The notes below the pieces were generated by a model. The model was not told the origin of the DNA. It did not search any database and saw nothing but the letters and a program-made list of their open reading frames with translations. Positions 54,651 to 62,325 of a stretch of 64,000 nucleotides of DNA are shown piece by piece (within the stretch, counting starts at the first letter, position 1; the number at the start of each line of letters is the position of its first letter). The translations under genes were made by a program, and so were the position numbers. Origin of the DNA: Cytobacillus pseudoceanisediminis. GTDB lineage: Bacteria > Bacillota > Bacilli > Bacillales > Cytobacillaceae. Location: contig NZ_CP097349.1 of the NCBI RefSeq assembly GCF_023516215.1, positions 992,001 through 1,056,000 of the forward strand, in the 5' to 3' direction.

Positions 54651-54728
54651 ATGGATAAGGCCAGTATTTTCACCCTGCTCGGCTCTAATGGGGCGGGCAA
54701 GACAACGGTTGTCAAAGAAGTTTATTAG
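54651..54728 (+). pseudogene. ABC transporter ATPase N-terminal fragment
   Basis: The 25-codon frame with a GAAGGTGAGAG site reads MDKASIFTLLGSNGAGKTTV and ends VKEVY. It has an exact Walker A (GSNGAGKT) in the context of an ABC-2-type ATPase but then stops. The GC content is higher than the surrounding sequence, as in the next gene. It is a truncation product. Confidence 0.6.
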
Positions 54729-54848
54729 GGAATAATGGTGACGTTAATTTTGATGAAAACGAGAAAAAACGTCCAATGAACAATTTGCTCTATGCTAAAC
54801 GAAGGACATATCCATAGGCGGATAAAAAAGCAAAGAGAGGGAAACCAA

Positions 54849-56089
54849 ATGAAAAACAGTTCAACGGTGCAAAACAACAACGGCTTCTCAGAAATAGGGC
54901 TGCGCAGAATGCGTAAGGTGCTGGCACGGTATGTCGATTCAGGGAAGGTTCCTGGGCTCGTCGCCCTAGTTAGCCGATACGGTGAGACGCACGTCGAAGC
55001 GATCGGAACAATGCGCCATGACGGTGGTGGGCCGATGCGCCGGGACACGATCTTCCGGATGGCGTCAACGTCCAAGCCAGTCGCGGTCGCGGCGGTGATG
55101 GTTTTGCTCGACGAGTGTAAGATACGGCTGGACGACCTAGTAGAGAAGTGGCTGCCTGAACTCGCCAATCGGCAGGTGCTGAAACGGCCCGACAGTCCGC
55201 TGGACGATACTGTGCCAGCACGGCGGCCGATTACTGTACGGGATCTGCTAACCTCCACGTTTGGGCTCGGCTTGGATTTCACGGCGCTGGGCACTCCGAT
55301 CATGAACGCGATCCTCGAGAAGAATCTCGCGGCCAATGTACCGCCGATGCCCGATCCGGATGAGTGGATGCGCCGCCTTGGCTCACTTCCCTTGCAGTAC
55401 CAGCCCGGAGAGCGCTGGCAATACAACATCAGCAACGATCTACTCGGCGTGCTCGTTGCTAGAGTCACTGGCCAGTCGTATGGAACATTCCTACGCGAAC
55501 GCATCTTCGATCCGCTGGGCATGAAAGACACCGGTTTCTACGTGAACGAAAGCAAGATTGACCGGCTGCCGCCACTCTACGCCCCCGATCCGCAAACCGG
55601 AGAGTTCATCGTATGGGATGAGGCGAAGGGGGACTCCATAGCCAGCCTCCTGCGTTCGAGAGCGGCGGTGGCGGACTTTCCTCCACCGTCGATGACTATC
55701 ACGCCTACTTCCGGATGCTGCTGAACAAAGGGATGCACGGGAACAAACGAATTTTGTCCCGAGCCGCCGTTGAGCTGATGACTACCAACCGCCTTACACC
55801 CGATCAACAAGCCGTCCGAAACGAAATGGCCACCAACAACGTCCATATATCATTCGGCCAAGGGCAGCACGGTGGCTGGGGCATGGGGATGGCGGTGCGC
55901 ACCTACCGTGGCGACTACGCGCCAATCGGCCAATTCGGCTGGGACGGAGGAAGCGGGACCTCGACCTACGCTGACCCAGAAAATCAGCTCATCGGAATCC
56001 TGCTCACCCAACTTGGGTCGACCGTTCCGGATCCGATGCATCTTATGCTAGACTTCTGGACCATGGTCTACCAGGCAATCGAAGACTGA
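54849..56089 (+). pseudogene. Serine beta-lactamase-family hydrolase, GC-rich, frameshifted
   Basis: This is a class C/esterase-type serine hydrolase of ~412 residues when joined. SxxK is in FRMASTSKPVAVAAVMVLLD. The Tyr motif is WQYNISNDLLGVLVARVTGQ. The C-terminal KTG equivalent lies near GQFGWDGGSGTSTYADPENQ. The second frame carries FESGGGGLSSTVDDYHAYFR from ~55655; the break is at 55635-55650. The start at 54849 follows GAGAGGG. Codon use is strikingly GC-rich compared with neighbours, which indicates recent transfer. The substrate could be a peptide, an ester or a beta-lactam. Confidence 0.78.
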
Positions 56090-56738
56090 CACCGAGCCTG
56101 CGGTTCGTCGTTCGTTTAAAAAAAGGACGGTGAATCATCGGCATTATTGGGGCAGAACCTTGCCATGACAGGGAGTTGGTTGGATATAGTGTAAGCGGCC
56201 AAGATCATAGCCGCAAGTCCTTGGAAGTCTATAAAAGTCTGCAATCACCGATGCCCAGCAGTTATATAACGAGGTCATATAAATAATTCCCCATTTAATT
56301 ACATCTAGATTGCGGGTGGTTTCAGCTTCGCTGATACTACCCCTTTTTAAGTTGAAAAAATAAATTGATAAAAATGAAGCTTATTTTCCTCTCTATTTTT
56401 AAAATTTTCCGTTTTTTCATTATTTTACTTCTTCCATTACAAAGAAAAAGACGTAACTGGAGCCGTTCTCCATTTAGATCAAGGCTTCCTGTATATGTCA
56501 AAGCTATACTGCAGTCGATATTAGTTAAAAACATAAACCTTCCAAAAGAGCAGACCTTTTTGTAAATGGGACTAAATAATTTTAAGAGGGTTATTAAAGC
56601 AAAGGTATCTGCATATTCAAAATAAGGAAACGATTATTCTAATCAATATTGGACTAACAGATTTTAAATTTCTTCCAATTCTATGCGGATAGTATACTAT
56701 TTTTATTAAGTATTAATATTGATGGGAGTTGCAGTGAT
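56090..56738. other. Intergenic region
   Basis: No supported gene. The first ~190 bases keep the GC-rich composition of the upstream gene. A terminator sits at 56314-56347 and AT-rich DNA follows. Confidence 0.35.
56314..56347 (+). terminator. Intrinsic terminator
   Basis: GGGTGGTTTCAGC pairs with GCTGATACTACCC around TTC, then TTTTT. Confidence 0.7.
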
Positions 56739-58084
56739 TTGTTTCGAAGGGAAAAGGCTGTTATTATTGGCGGAGGTATTTCTGGAAAATTGGCTGCACG
56801 TGTACTGTCTGAAATTTTCCAAGAGGTAATTATTTTAGAACGTGATTCAGAACCACATGACCTTTTCCGAGGAAAGGTGTACCACATGGCGAGCATATCC
56901 ATGCGCTTCTTTTTTCCGGTGCGAATGGTCTCGAAGAGCTGTTTCCTGGTATTACTGAGAAGTTTAACGCAAGCGGAGCTGTTAAAATCAATTCCACCCA
57001 AGACATTTCTTGGTTTCACCATGGGGTTTGGAAACTCCGCTATGTTGGAGACTACACAACCATTCTTCAAACACGCCCGCATCTAGAGTGGCATATTGAA
57101 CAATACTTTAAAAATATCCCAAACGTAACCATTCAGTACAGCCAAAACGTTCAAAACTTTATATATATTGAAGAAGAAAATCGAATTACTGGAATCGAAA
57201 TAATCAATGGCAGCAACTCCATAAGAACCATAAATGCGGACCTGATTGTAGATGCAAGCGGAGTAAACGGTCTTTCCTCAAGATGGCTAAACAAACGAGA
57301 AGTACATATTCCAGAAAAGACGGTTAAAATTGACTTAAGTTATTTTACAAAGACGCTTCAACTCCCTGACAACCAAAACAGGGACTGGTCCATTAAACTT
57401 CTGTATCCAACCCCTCCCTTTGAAAAAATCGGCGGAGGCATTTCTAAGGTTGAGGGAAATCGTTTTTTAGTCACGTTTATGGGATATCATAACGAAATAA
57501 ACGAAAAAGAAATACTGAAAAGTGACAACAGCTTTATAGAATTAGCCAAAAAATTGCCAAAACTGGACATCTATCAAGAACTAAAGGTTGCCACTGCTTT
57601 ATCCAGCACCTCTGCCTACCGTGTACCGAATATCACTTGGAGAAGATTTGATAAGGTGAATAATTTTCCAAACGGTCTTTTAATGATCGGGGATACGATA
57701 TGCCGAATCGATCCTTTTTTTGGGCAAGGCATGAGTATTGCAGTCATGGAAGCGCTAGCATTAAAAGAATTACTTGCGAACGAAACGTACACAAATCAAA
57801 AAATGATTGAAACCTTTCATCAACAGGCTGTGAAAATCATTTCCCCTATTTGGAATATGGTTATAACAGAGGATTTTCGTTATCCGGAAACTATTGGGAA
57901 AAAGCCCGCAGGTCTTTCTATTCAGCAATGGTATGCGAAAAACATTTTTCTTTTATCATCTGAGAATAAAGATATCTATAACTCATTTATTAAGGTTATG
58001 CACCTTCTTCGCCCGACTTCCACCTTGATGCATCCAAGAATTATAAAAAGTGTGTTGAAGAGAAGATTTACAAATAATCGATAG
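56739..58084 (+). pseudogene. FAD-dependent oxidoreductase/monooxygenase, frameshifted
   Basis: This is a flavoprotein of ~448 residues when joined. The Rossmann FAD motif is KAVIIGGGISGKLAARVLSE. After the break the frame reads GVPHGEHIHALLFSGANGLE and continues uninterrupted to the stop, including DLIVDASGVNGLSSRWL. The second FAD motif is LLMIGDTICRIDPFFGQGMS. One missing C at 56861-56862 (cc for ccc) explains the break: DPFPRKGVPHGEH is restored. The start is TTG. It resembles UbiH/halogenase-like monooxygenases acting on small aromatic or lipid substrates; the substrate is unknown. Confidence 0.78.
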
Positions 58085-58127
58085 AATTTTCTTCCAGAAA
58101 TAAATTCTAAAATAAAAAAGAAACAAA

Positions 58128-58246
58128 CGTTCTTATAAATACAAATTAACGCTTTCAAAAAATGGTTAAAAAATGCCCAACCCCTGGTATATAGGGGTTG
58201 GGCATTTTCCATAGTTAAGGTTAAGAAGGATTAACGCTTATTTATG
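58128..58246. repeat. Paired repeat with conserved hairpin, copy 1
   Basis: GTTCTTATAAATACAAATTA, hairpin ATGCCCAACCCCT / AGGGGTTGGGCAT with TTTT, then TTAAGAAGGATTAACGCTTA. Homologous to 61703-61828. The stem serves as terminator of the flavoprotein gene. Confidence 0.65.
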
Positions 58247-58513
58247 AATTACGCTTATTTGTAAACAAGTTAAATGGATTTTACTGCCTCTCTGCTATCT
58301 TTATGGGATTATAGGGATTTTATTAACTATCTAATGTACCCTTTAGTTTAGGTGCAACTGATGATCAAAATAACTAATGGTTATATTAAATAAAACAAGG
58401 TTGTCCTGCTTAAATTTCATTGTATAAGAAGAATAAGGTTGAACTGAAAATCACACCAAATTATTGTGTTATGTTATATTTATGTGGATTAAGAAATGGA
58501 AGGAGCATTATAC

Positions 58514-58558
58514 ATGTGTTGCTCATGCTGTCCAGTAGTTGATATATCCCTTTTCTAA
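58514..58558 (+). CDS. Cysteine-rich leader peptide upstream of the lincosamide-resistance-like gene
   Basis: A 14-codon frame encodes MCCSCCPVVDISLF, with AAGGAG 8 bases upstream. Its last codons and stop lie in one arm of a hairpin whose other arm holds the ribosome site of the following nucleotidyltransferase. This is the layout of translational attenuation at inducible resistance genes such as ermC and cat. Ribosome stalling on the leader would open the hairpin. The inducing drug is unknown. Confidence 0.55.
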   Translation: MCCSCCPVVDISLF

Positions 58559-58578
58559 AAGAAAATTATTGAAAAGGG
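58548..58578 (+). promoter_or_regulatory. SD-sequestering hairpin of the lnu-like gene
   Basis: CCCTTTTC (58548-58555) pairs with GAAAAGGG (58571-58578), leaving a 15-base loop. The downstream arm overlaps the AAAAGGGGA ribosome site of the ATG at 58588. The leader peptide stop is inside the hairpin. Confidence 0.6.
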
Positions 58579-58587
58579 GACTAAGAT

Positions 58588-59391
58588 ATGTTAATCCAAA
58601 AGAAGATTATTCAAAGTGTTAGAGATAAATGTATCCAAGATAAATCGGTTTCAGCGTGTATGATGTATGGGTCTTTTACTAAAGGTGAAGGCGATCAGTA
58701 TTCTGATGTTGAGTTTTATATATTCATTGACGATGATAAGGTAGAGAATTTTAGCTCAAGACTTTGGATTTCTGAAATATATTCAGTTGACTTAATCTTT
58801 TACAATGATTATGGAACAGAGGTAGTGATTTTTTCAAATATGATTCGTGGAGAATTTCATTTTCTTCCTGAATCAGAAATAGAAATCATAAGAAGTTTTA
58901 AACCGACTGGTGTTTTCCCAGATACTGATTCTATGTATATTTATGACTCCACCAATCAGTTAAAGCCTTTACTTGATGATTTAGGTGGGGATGGACCAGA
59001 CCGAATGACAGATGAGAATGTAAACTTTGCATTTAATAATTTCGTGAATACTTGGCTGATGGGTGTAAACGTAATGAAAAGAGGAGAGTTAGCACGTTCT
59101 TTAGAGGTTCTAACTCAGGTTCAAAAGTTTATATTACAATTAATAAGGGTCAAAGAACAAACAGTTGAGCGTTGGTTAAACAGTACAAAAAACTTGGAAG
59201 AAGATATAAGCACCGAGTCTTACAATGATTATGCTGCAATTACCTCAACATTAAAAGAAAAAGAGATTAAAAATGCTTATAAGAGTGCTTTGAAATTAGC
59301 AGAAAAACTAAATTATATATTGGCTGCACACTATAGGGTAGAAGTAAATAAAGATTTGATCAGTAAGCTGCACCAATATCTCAAGAAATAA
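58588..59391 (+). CDS. Lincosamide nucleotidyltransferase-like protein (Lnu(B)/(F) type)
   Basis: This is a 267-residue nucleotidyltransferase, the usual length for Lnu(B)/LinB. The GS-x-D-x-E core is VSACMMYGSFTKGEGDQYSD and VEFYIFIDDD. The following VDLIFYNDYGTEVVIFSNMI and GEFHFLPESEIEIIRSF match this family, as does the helical C-terminal half. Family members adenylylate lincomycin and clindamycin. The upstream leader peptide and hairpin support an inducible resistance role. The frame is intact. Confidence 0.83.
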   Translation: MLIQKKIIQSVRDKCIQDKSVSACMMYGSFTKGEGDQYSDVEFYIFIDDDKVENFSSRLWISEIYSVDLIFYNDYGTEVVIFSNMIRGEFHFLPESEIEIIRSFKPTGVFPDTDSMYIYDSTNQLKPLLDDLGGDGPDRMTDENVNFAFNNFVNTWLMGVNVMKRGELARSLEVLTQVQKFILQLIRVKEQTVERWLNSTKNLEEDISTESYNDYAAITSTLKEKEIKNAYKSALKLAEKLNYILAAHYRVEVNKDLISKLHQYLKK

Positions 59392-59472
59392 AATCAAAGA
59401 AGTTCTCTGTTATGACCAGCGCATTTTTAATTAAAGAGCGCCATTCTTTAATAAGGTATGCTTTCCTTAATG

Positions 59473-59553
59473 AACTAACGAGTGCTTTGCTTTAATATTC
59501 TGGCTGCTAAAATGCAGCCTTTTCTTATTCAATTAACGGGGCAGTTTAGTAAA
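59473..59553. repeat. Intergenic repeat, two-part copy
   Basis: CTAACGAGTGCTTTGC, hairpin GGCTGCTAAAATGCAGCC with TTTTCTTATTC, then TTAACGGGGCAGTTTAGT. Confidence 0.65.
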
Positions 59554-59629
59554 GAACTGTTGCTATATATCCATTTATATCGTATTATAAGATATATTCT
59601 TAAGTTGCGATATAAGGAGAGGTAAGTTG

Positions 59630-60051
59630 ATGAAAGAAATTGCACTTTTAAATCATCTTTGGACGGACATTTACTACCAATTACGTTATAACCACCAAGA
59701 AAAAATTCCTCACCAAAGCATACGCATTCTACAAGTTATTCAAAAAGAGGAAGAAGTAGGAATCAAAGAGATTGCGGAAGCTATTCAAGTGTCTCACAAT
59801 ACAGCTTCAGAGCATATTAAACGCTTATTTGAAAAAAACTATGTATTTAAAACCCGCAGCATAGAGGATGAGCGTAAGGTCATTTTAAGGCTTACCGATT
59901 TGGGAAGTGATGTATTGCACCGTCATTCCAGTCTCGATGAAGAAAAGCTAAAAAAGTTCTATTCAAACAAATGAGTGCTGAAGAAAGGGAATTAATCTTA
60001 GAGGCATTTACATTATTACAGGAGAGAGCAAAAGATGTTCACAATAGTTAA
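59630..60051 (+). pseudogene. MarR-type regulator, frameshifted
   Basis: This is a winged-helix regulator of ~140 residues when joined. It shows HQSIRILQVIQKEEEVGIKE, IAEAIQVSHNTASEHIKRLF and the wing RSIEDERKVILRLTDLGSDV. After 59950-59955 (A run) the frame breaks. One extra A restores VLFKQMSAEERELILEAFTL and a stop at 60051. The restored stop overlaps the ATG of the DUF3147 gene, a normal operon junction, which supports a sequencing error rather than decay. Confidence 0.8.
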
Positions 60052-60379
60052 AATACTTATTTCAGCCATTATAATTGGCGTTATTACAGAATTCTCCCGA
60101 AGATATCCTCAACAAGGTGGAGTCATTGCGGCTTTACCAATTGTCAGCCTTTTAAGTATTTTATGGCTATATACTCAGGGTGAACAAATGGACAAAATAA
60201 GTAGGTTTGCTATTGGTGTTGTGTGGGGGCTTCCTGGAACAGTAGTGATGTTGCTAATTATAGGAATAGCATTAAAACATTCCATTCATTTATTTGCTTC
60301 ATTAGGTCTGGGAATCGCAGCTTGGCTAGTCTTATTTTTTGCTCAAGACCTCATAGTGAAACATATAAGCAGTTTGTGA
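60035..60379 (+). CDS. DUF3147-family membrane protein
   Basis: This is a 114-residue protein with four predicted helices. It shows KILISAIIIGVITEFSRRYP, QQGGVIAALPIVSLLSILWL and AIGVVWGLPGTVVMLLIIGI, characteristic of DUF3147. Function is unknown; it is usually paired with a regulator as here. It overlaps the MarR-like gene and is preceded by AGGAGAG. Confidence 0.82.
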   Translation: MFTIVKILISAIIIGVITEFSRRYPQQGGVIAALPIVSLLSILWLYTQGEQMDKISRFAIGVVWGLPGTVVMLLIIGIALKHSIHLFASLGLGIAAWLVLFFAQDLIVKHISSL

Positions 60380-60393
60380 AGAAATAAGCATAT

Positions 60394-60420
60394 CTAACGA
60401 GGCAGGTTGGTTGAACAAAC
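60394..60420. repeat. Repeat core
   Basis: CTAACGAGGCAGGTTGGTTG and AACAAAC. The following 200 bases hold only a TAACGGACAGG relic (60518) and no gene. Confidence 0.5.
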
Positions 60421-60647
60421 GTCATTAGCTTTTTTCAATAATTGGCCAGATTCTGGTGCAACACAGTTAGCGTATTGTGCTTGAATTAGGAAGATATTAT
60501 GAAAAAGTGGACTTAATGTAACGGACAGGATCATTGAAAATGGACATATATTCAGGGGTAACATATAGAATTTGTTATACTTAATTATATATTAGAAGAA
60601 AATGAAGTAAAGAATGTTTAATAACTAATAAAAGGAGTGTGATCATA

Positions 60648-61082
60648 ATGGTAGGAGTAGAAATTGATTTGGTTGTTACAGATAGCTTAAAAGCATTGGA
60701 ATTATACGAAAACATATTTGAGATCGAACGTATTGAGGTTTCAGATTTACCCAAAGGAACAAATGAAGCAGTATTTACCCTTTACGGCGTACGCTTTCAC
60801 ATGTTGGATGAGAATCCAGAATTTCAATTGATAGCACCATCCAAAGATGACCCTAAAACAATTTGGTTTAACGTTTCTGTCCCTGATATTAAGGAAACAT
60901 ATACAAAGGCAATGAGTTTGGGATGCACCGAGATACAACCGGTTGCTGATCTACCTGATTATGGAGTGTCAAATGCAATATTTATGGACTCTTTTGGTTA
61001 TGTATGGATGCTTCACCAAATCCACAAAGTTGTAAGTCATGAAGAGCGTATACGACTTTGGGAGGAAAAAAGGAATCGTTAA
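60648..61082 (+). CDS. VOC-family (PhnB-like) protein
   Basis: This is a ~144-residue protein. It shows VGVEIDLVVTDSLKALELYE, NEAVFTLYGVRFHMLDENPE, TIWFNVSVPDIKETYTKAMS and NAIFMDSFGYVWMLHQIH. This is the PhnB/3-demethylubiquinone-like subgroup of VOC, with His and Gln/Glu ligand positions partly replaced. The ATG at 60648 has AAGGAG at 10 bases; a GTG at 60639 is less likely. The substrate is unknown. Confidence 0.83.
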   Translation: MVGVEIDLVVTDSLKALELYENIFEIERIEVSDLPKGTNEAVFTLYGVRFHMLDENPEFQLIAPSKDDPKTIWFNVSVPDIKETYTKAMSLGCTEIQPVADLPDYGVSNAIFMDSFGYVWMLHQIHKVVSHEERIRLWEEKRNR

Positions 61083-61240
61083 TATTAGATTATTAAAATC
61101 ATTAACCTCTCAGGAGTAAAATCACGAATGTAAGGGCTATTTAATCACAAAAAGGCGTTTTTCTTTAGTAAGAAGAAGTCTTTTTTGTATGTTTCTACAT
61201 AAAAAACTGTGAAGATTTTCAACTTAAACTATATGGGCCA

Positions 61241-61400
61241 TTATTTAAGAAGGGGAACTAAATTTCTAGTTAGAAAAAGGAATGTCATTAAAAGTGAGAA
61301 AGTCCTTTGGTTTTTCTAGAGTACAACTTAATTTCATTATGACACTATGCCAGGGCTGTCTGTGTGTCTTATAGAGTTAGTTGACATGAAAAAAGCATAT
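61241..61400 (+). repeat. Long direct repeat, right copy
   Basis: TTATTTAAGAAGGGGAACTA ... TTGACATGAAAAAAGCAT, homologous to 9244-9420. The hairpin of the left copy is decayed here. It abuts a tyrosine-recombinase remnant. Confidence 0.7.
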
Positions 61401-61424
61401 TAATTGACCGGAACGCATGTTAAC

Positions 61425-61689
61425 GATCCAAAAAGGGAACGTAAAAAAGAGCGAATTGTGCTATCAAGAGTGTGGGGAACATCTGAAAAGGCTTTTTAGA
61501 CGTACGCGAGCTCACACTCAAATTTATAAGTGCTAGTTATCCACATTTCGCAATACATTTGCTGCTCATTTAACATGGAAGGGCATGTCGTTAGTATGTA
61601 TAAACGTTCTATTTGGACATAACGGCCCGCACAATTACAGTTGCTATATCATGAAGCAAGAAAAGATTTGTATGACCAATGGATTTAAA
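61425..61689 (+). pseudogene. Tyrosine recombinase/integrase C-terminal remnant
   Basis: Frames read RKKERIVLSRV, then CGEHLKRLFRRTRAHTQIYK. After another shift comes LSTFRNTFAAHLTWKGMSLV, then CINVLFGHNGPHN. This is the catalytic C-terminal domain of a phage-type integrase (HxxR box as TFRNTFAAHL, then LFGH). The terminal Tyr region NTQLYAR-like is scrambled (CYIMKQEKICMTNGF). At least two frameshifts and no N-terminus: a dead gene. Confidence 0.68.
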
Positions 61690-61702
61690 ATAATGGAAAA
61701 AA

Positions 61703-61828
61703 TGTTCGTATAATACAAATTAACGCAGTCATAAATTTGACTTAGTAAACGACCAAACCCTTGGTGTATAAGGGTTTGGTCGTTTTTATAATTATATCAT
61801 ATTTAGCATTAAGAAGGATTAAAGCTTG
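61703..61828. repeat. Paired repeat with conserved hairpin, copy 2
   Basis: GTTCGTATAATACAAATTAA, hairpin CGACCAAACCCTT / AAGGGTTTGGTCG with TTTTT, then TTAAGAAGGATTAAAGCTTG. The stem differs from copy 1 by paired changes. Confidence 0.65.
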
Positions 61829-62325
61829 TTTTGGATGTTTCTTCAAGTATCCAGGCAATTAATGAGAAAATTTATTCTCATTATTTTTGTTAAATAAATA
61901 AGCAAAGCTTAAGGGTTTTATTTGAAAAACCAGCATGGATATGAGAGTTAAGAAATAGAAAATGATCCATACAAATAGAGACATCTGTCTTACAAAGCAA
62001 AAGATATGAAGGAAAGGCGGCTCTCTGTTAATTAAACTTTTCTATTTTATCGTTATTATGAATTGCTTCCGTTCCAGCATTCAATGCAGTCATATAATAA
62101 CAGCATGGAAGCCCGATAACTTGCATTGTTTTTAAGTTCTTCAATCTGGTTATGTTAATCCATCTCTTTTGGGGATTATCTATCAGCCTTTTGGATGAGA
62201 AAAGTCCACACTTATGAAGGATTACTGTATTCCATCCATAATATATAGTAGTAGATAACAATTTTTATACGGCCTCTATCCTTATCCAGAGGGTCCATTG
62301 AAATTCATTTTTGGGAGTGATACCA
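61829..62325. other. Intergenic region
   Basis: No supported gene. A minus-strand frame at 62028-62261 lacks a ribosome site and family signal. It marks the boundary between the accessory region and the Rieske gene. Confidence 0.35.

Noticed and set aside
4801..60420. Integron attC sites
   Set aside because: The repeats lack the GTTRRRY/RYYYAAC core pair and inverted foldable symmetry, and no IntI-like gene is present; their two parts are direct repeats.
62028..62261. 77-aa minus-strand ORF before the Rieske gene
   Set aside because: No ribosome site, no family resemblance, and composition looks non-coding.
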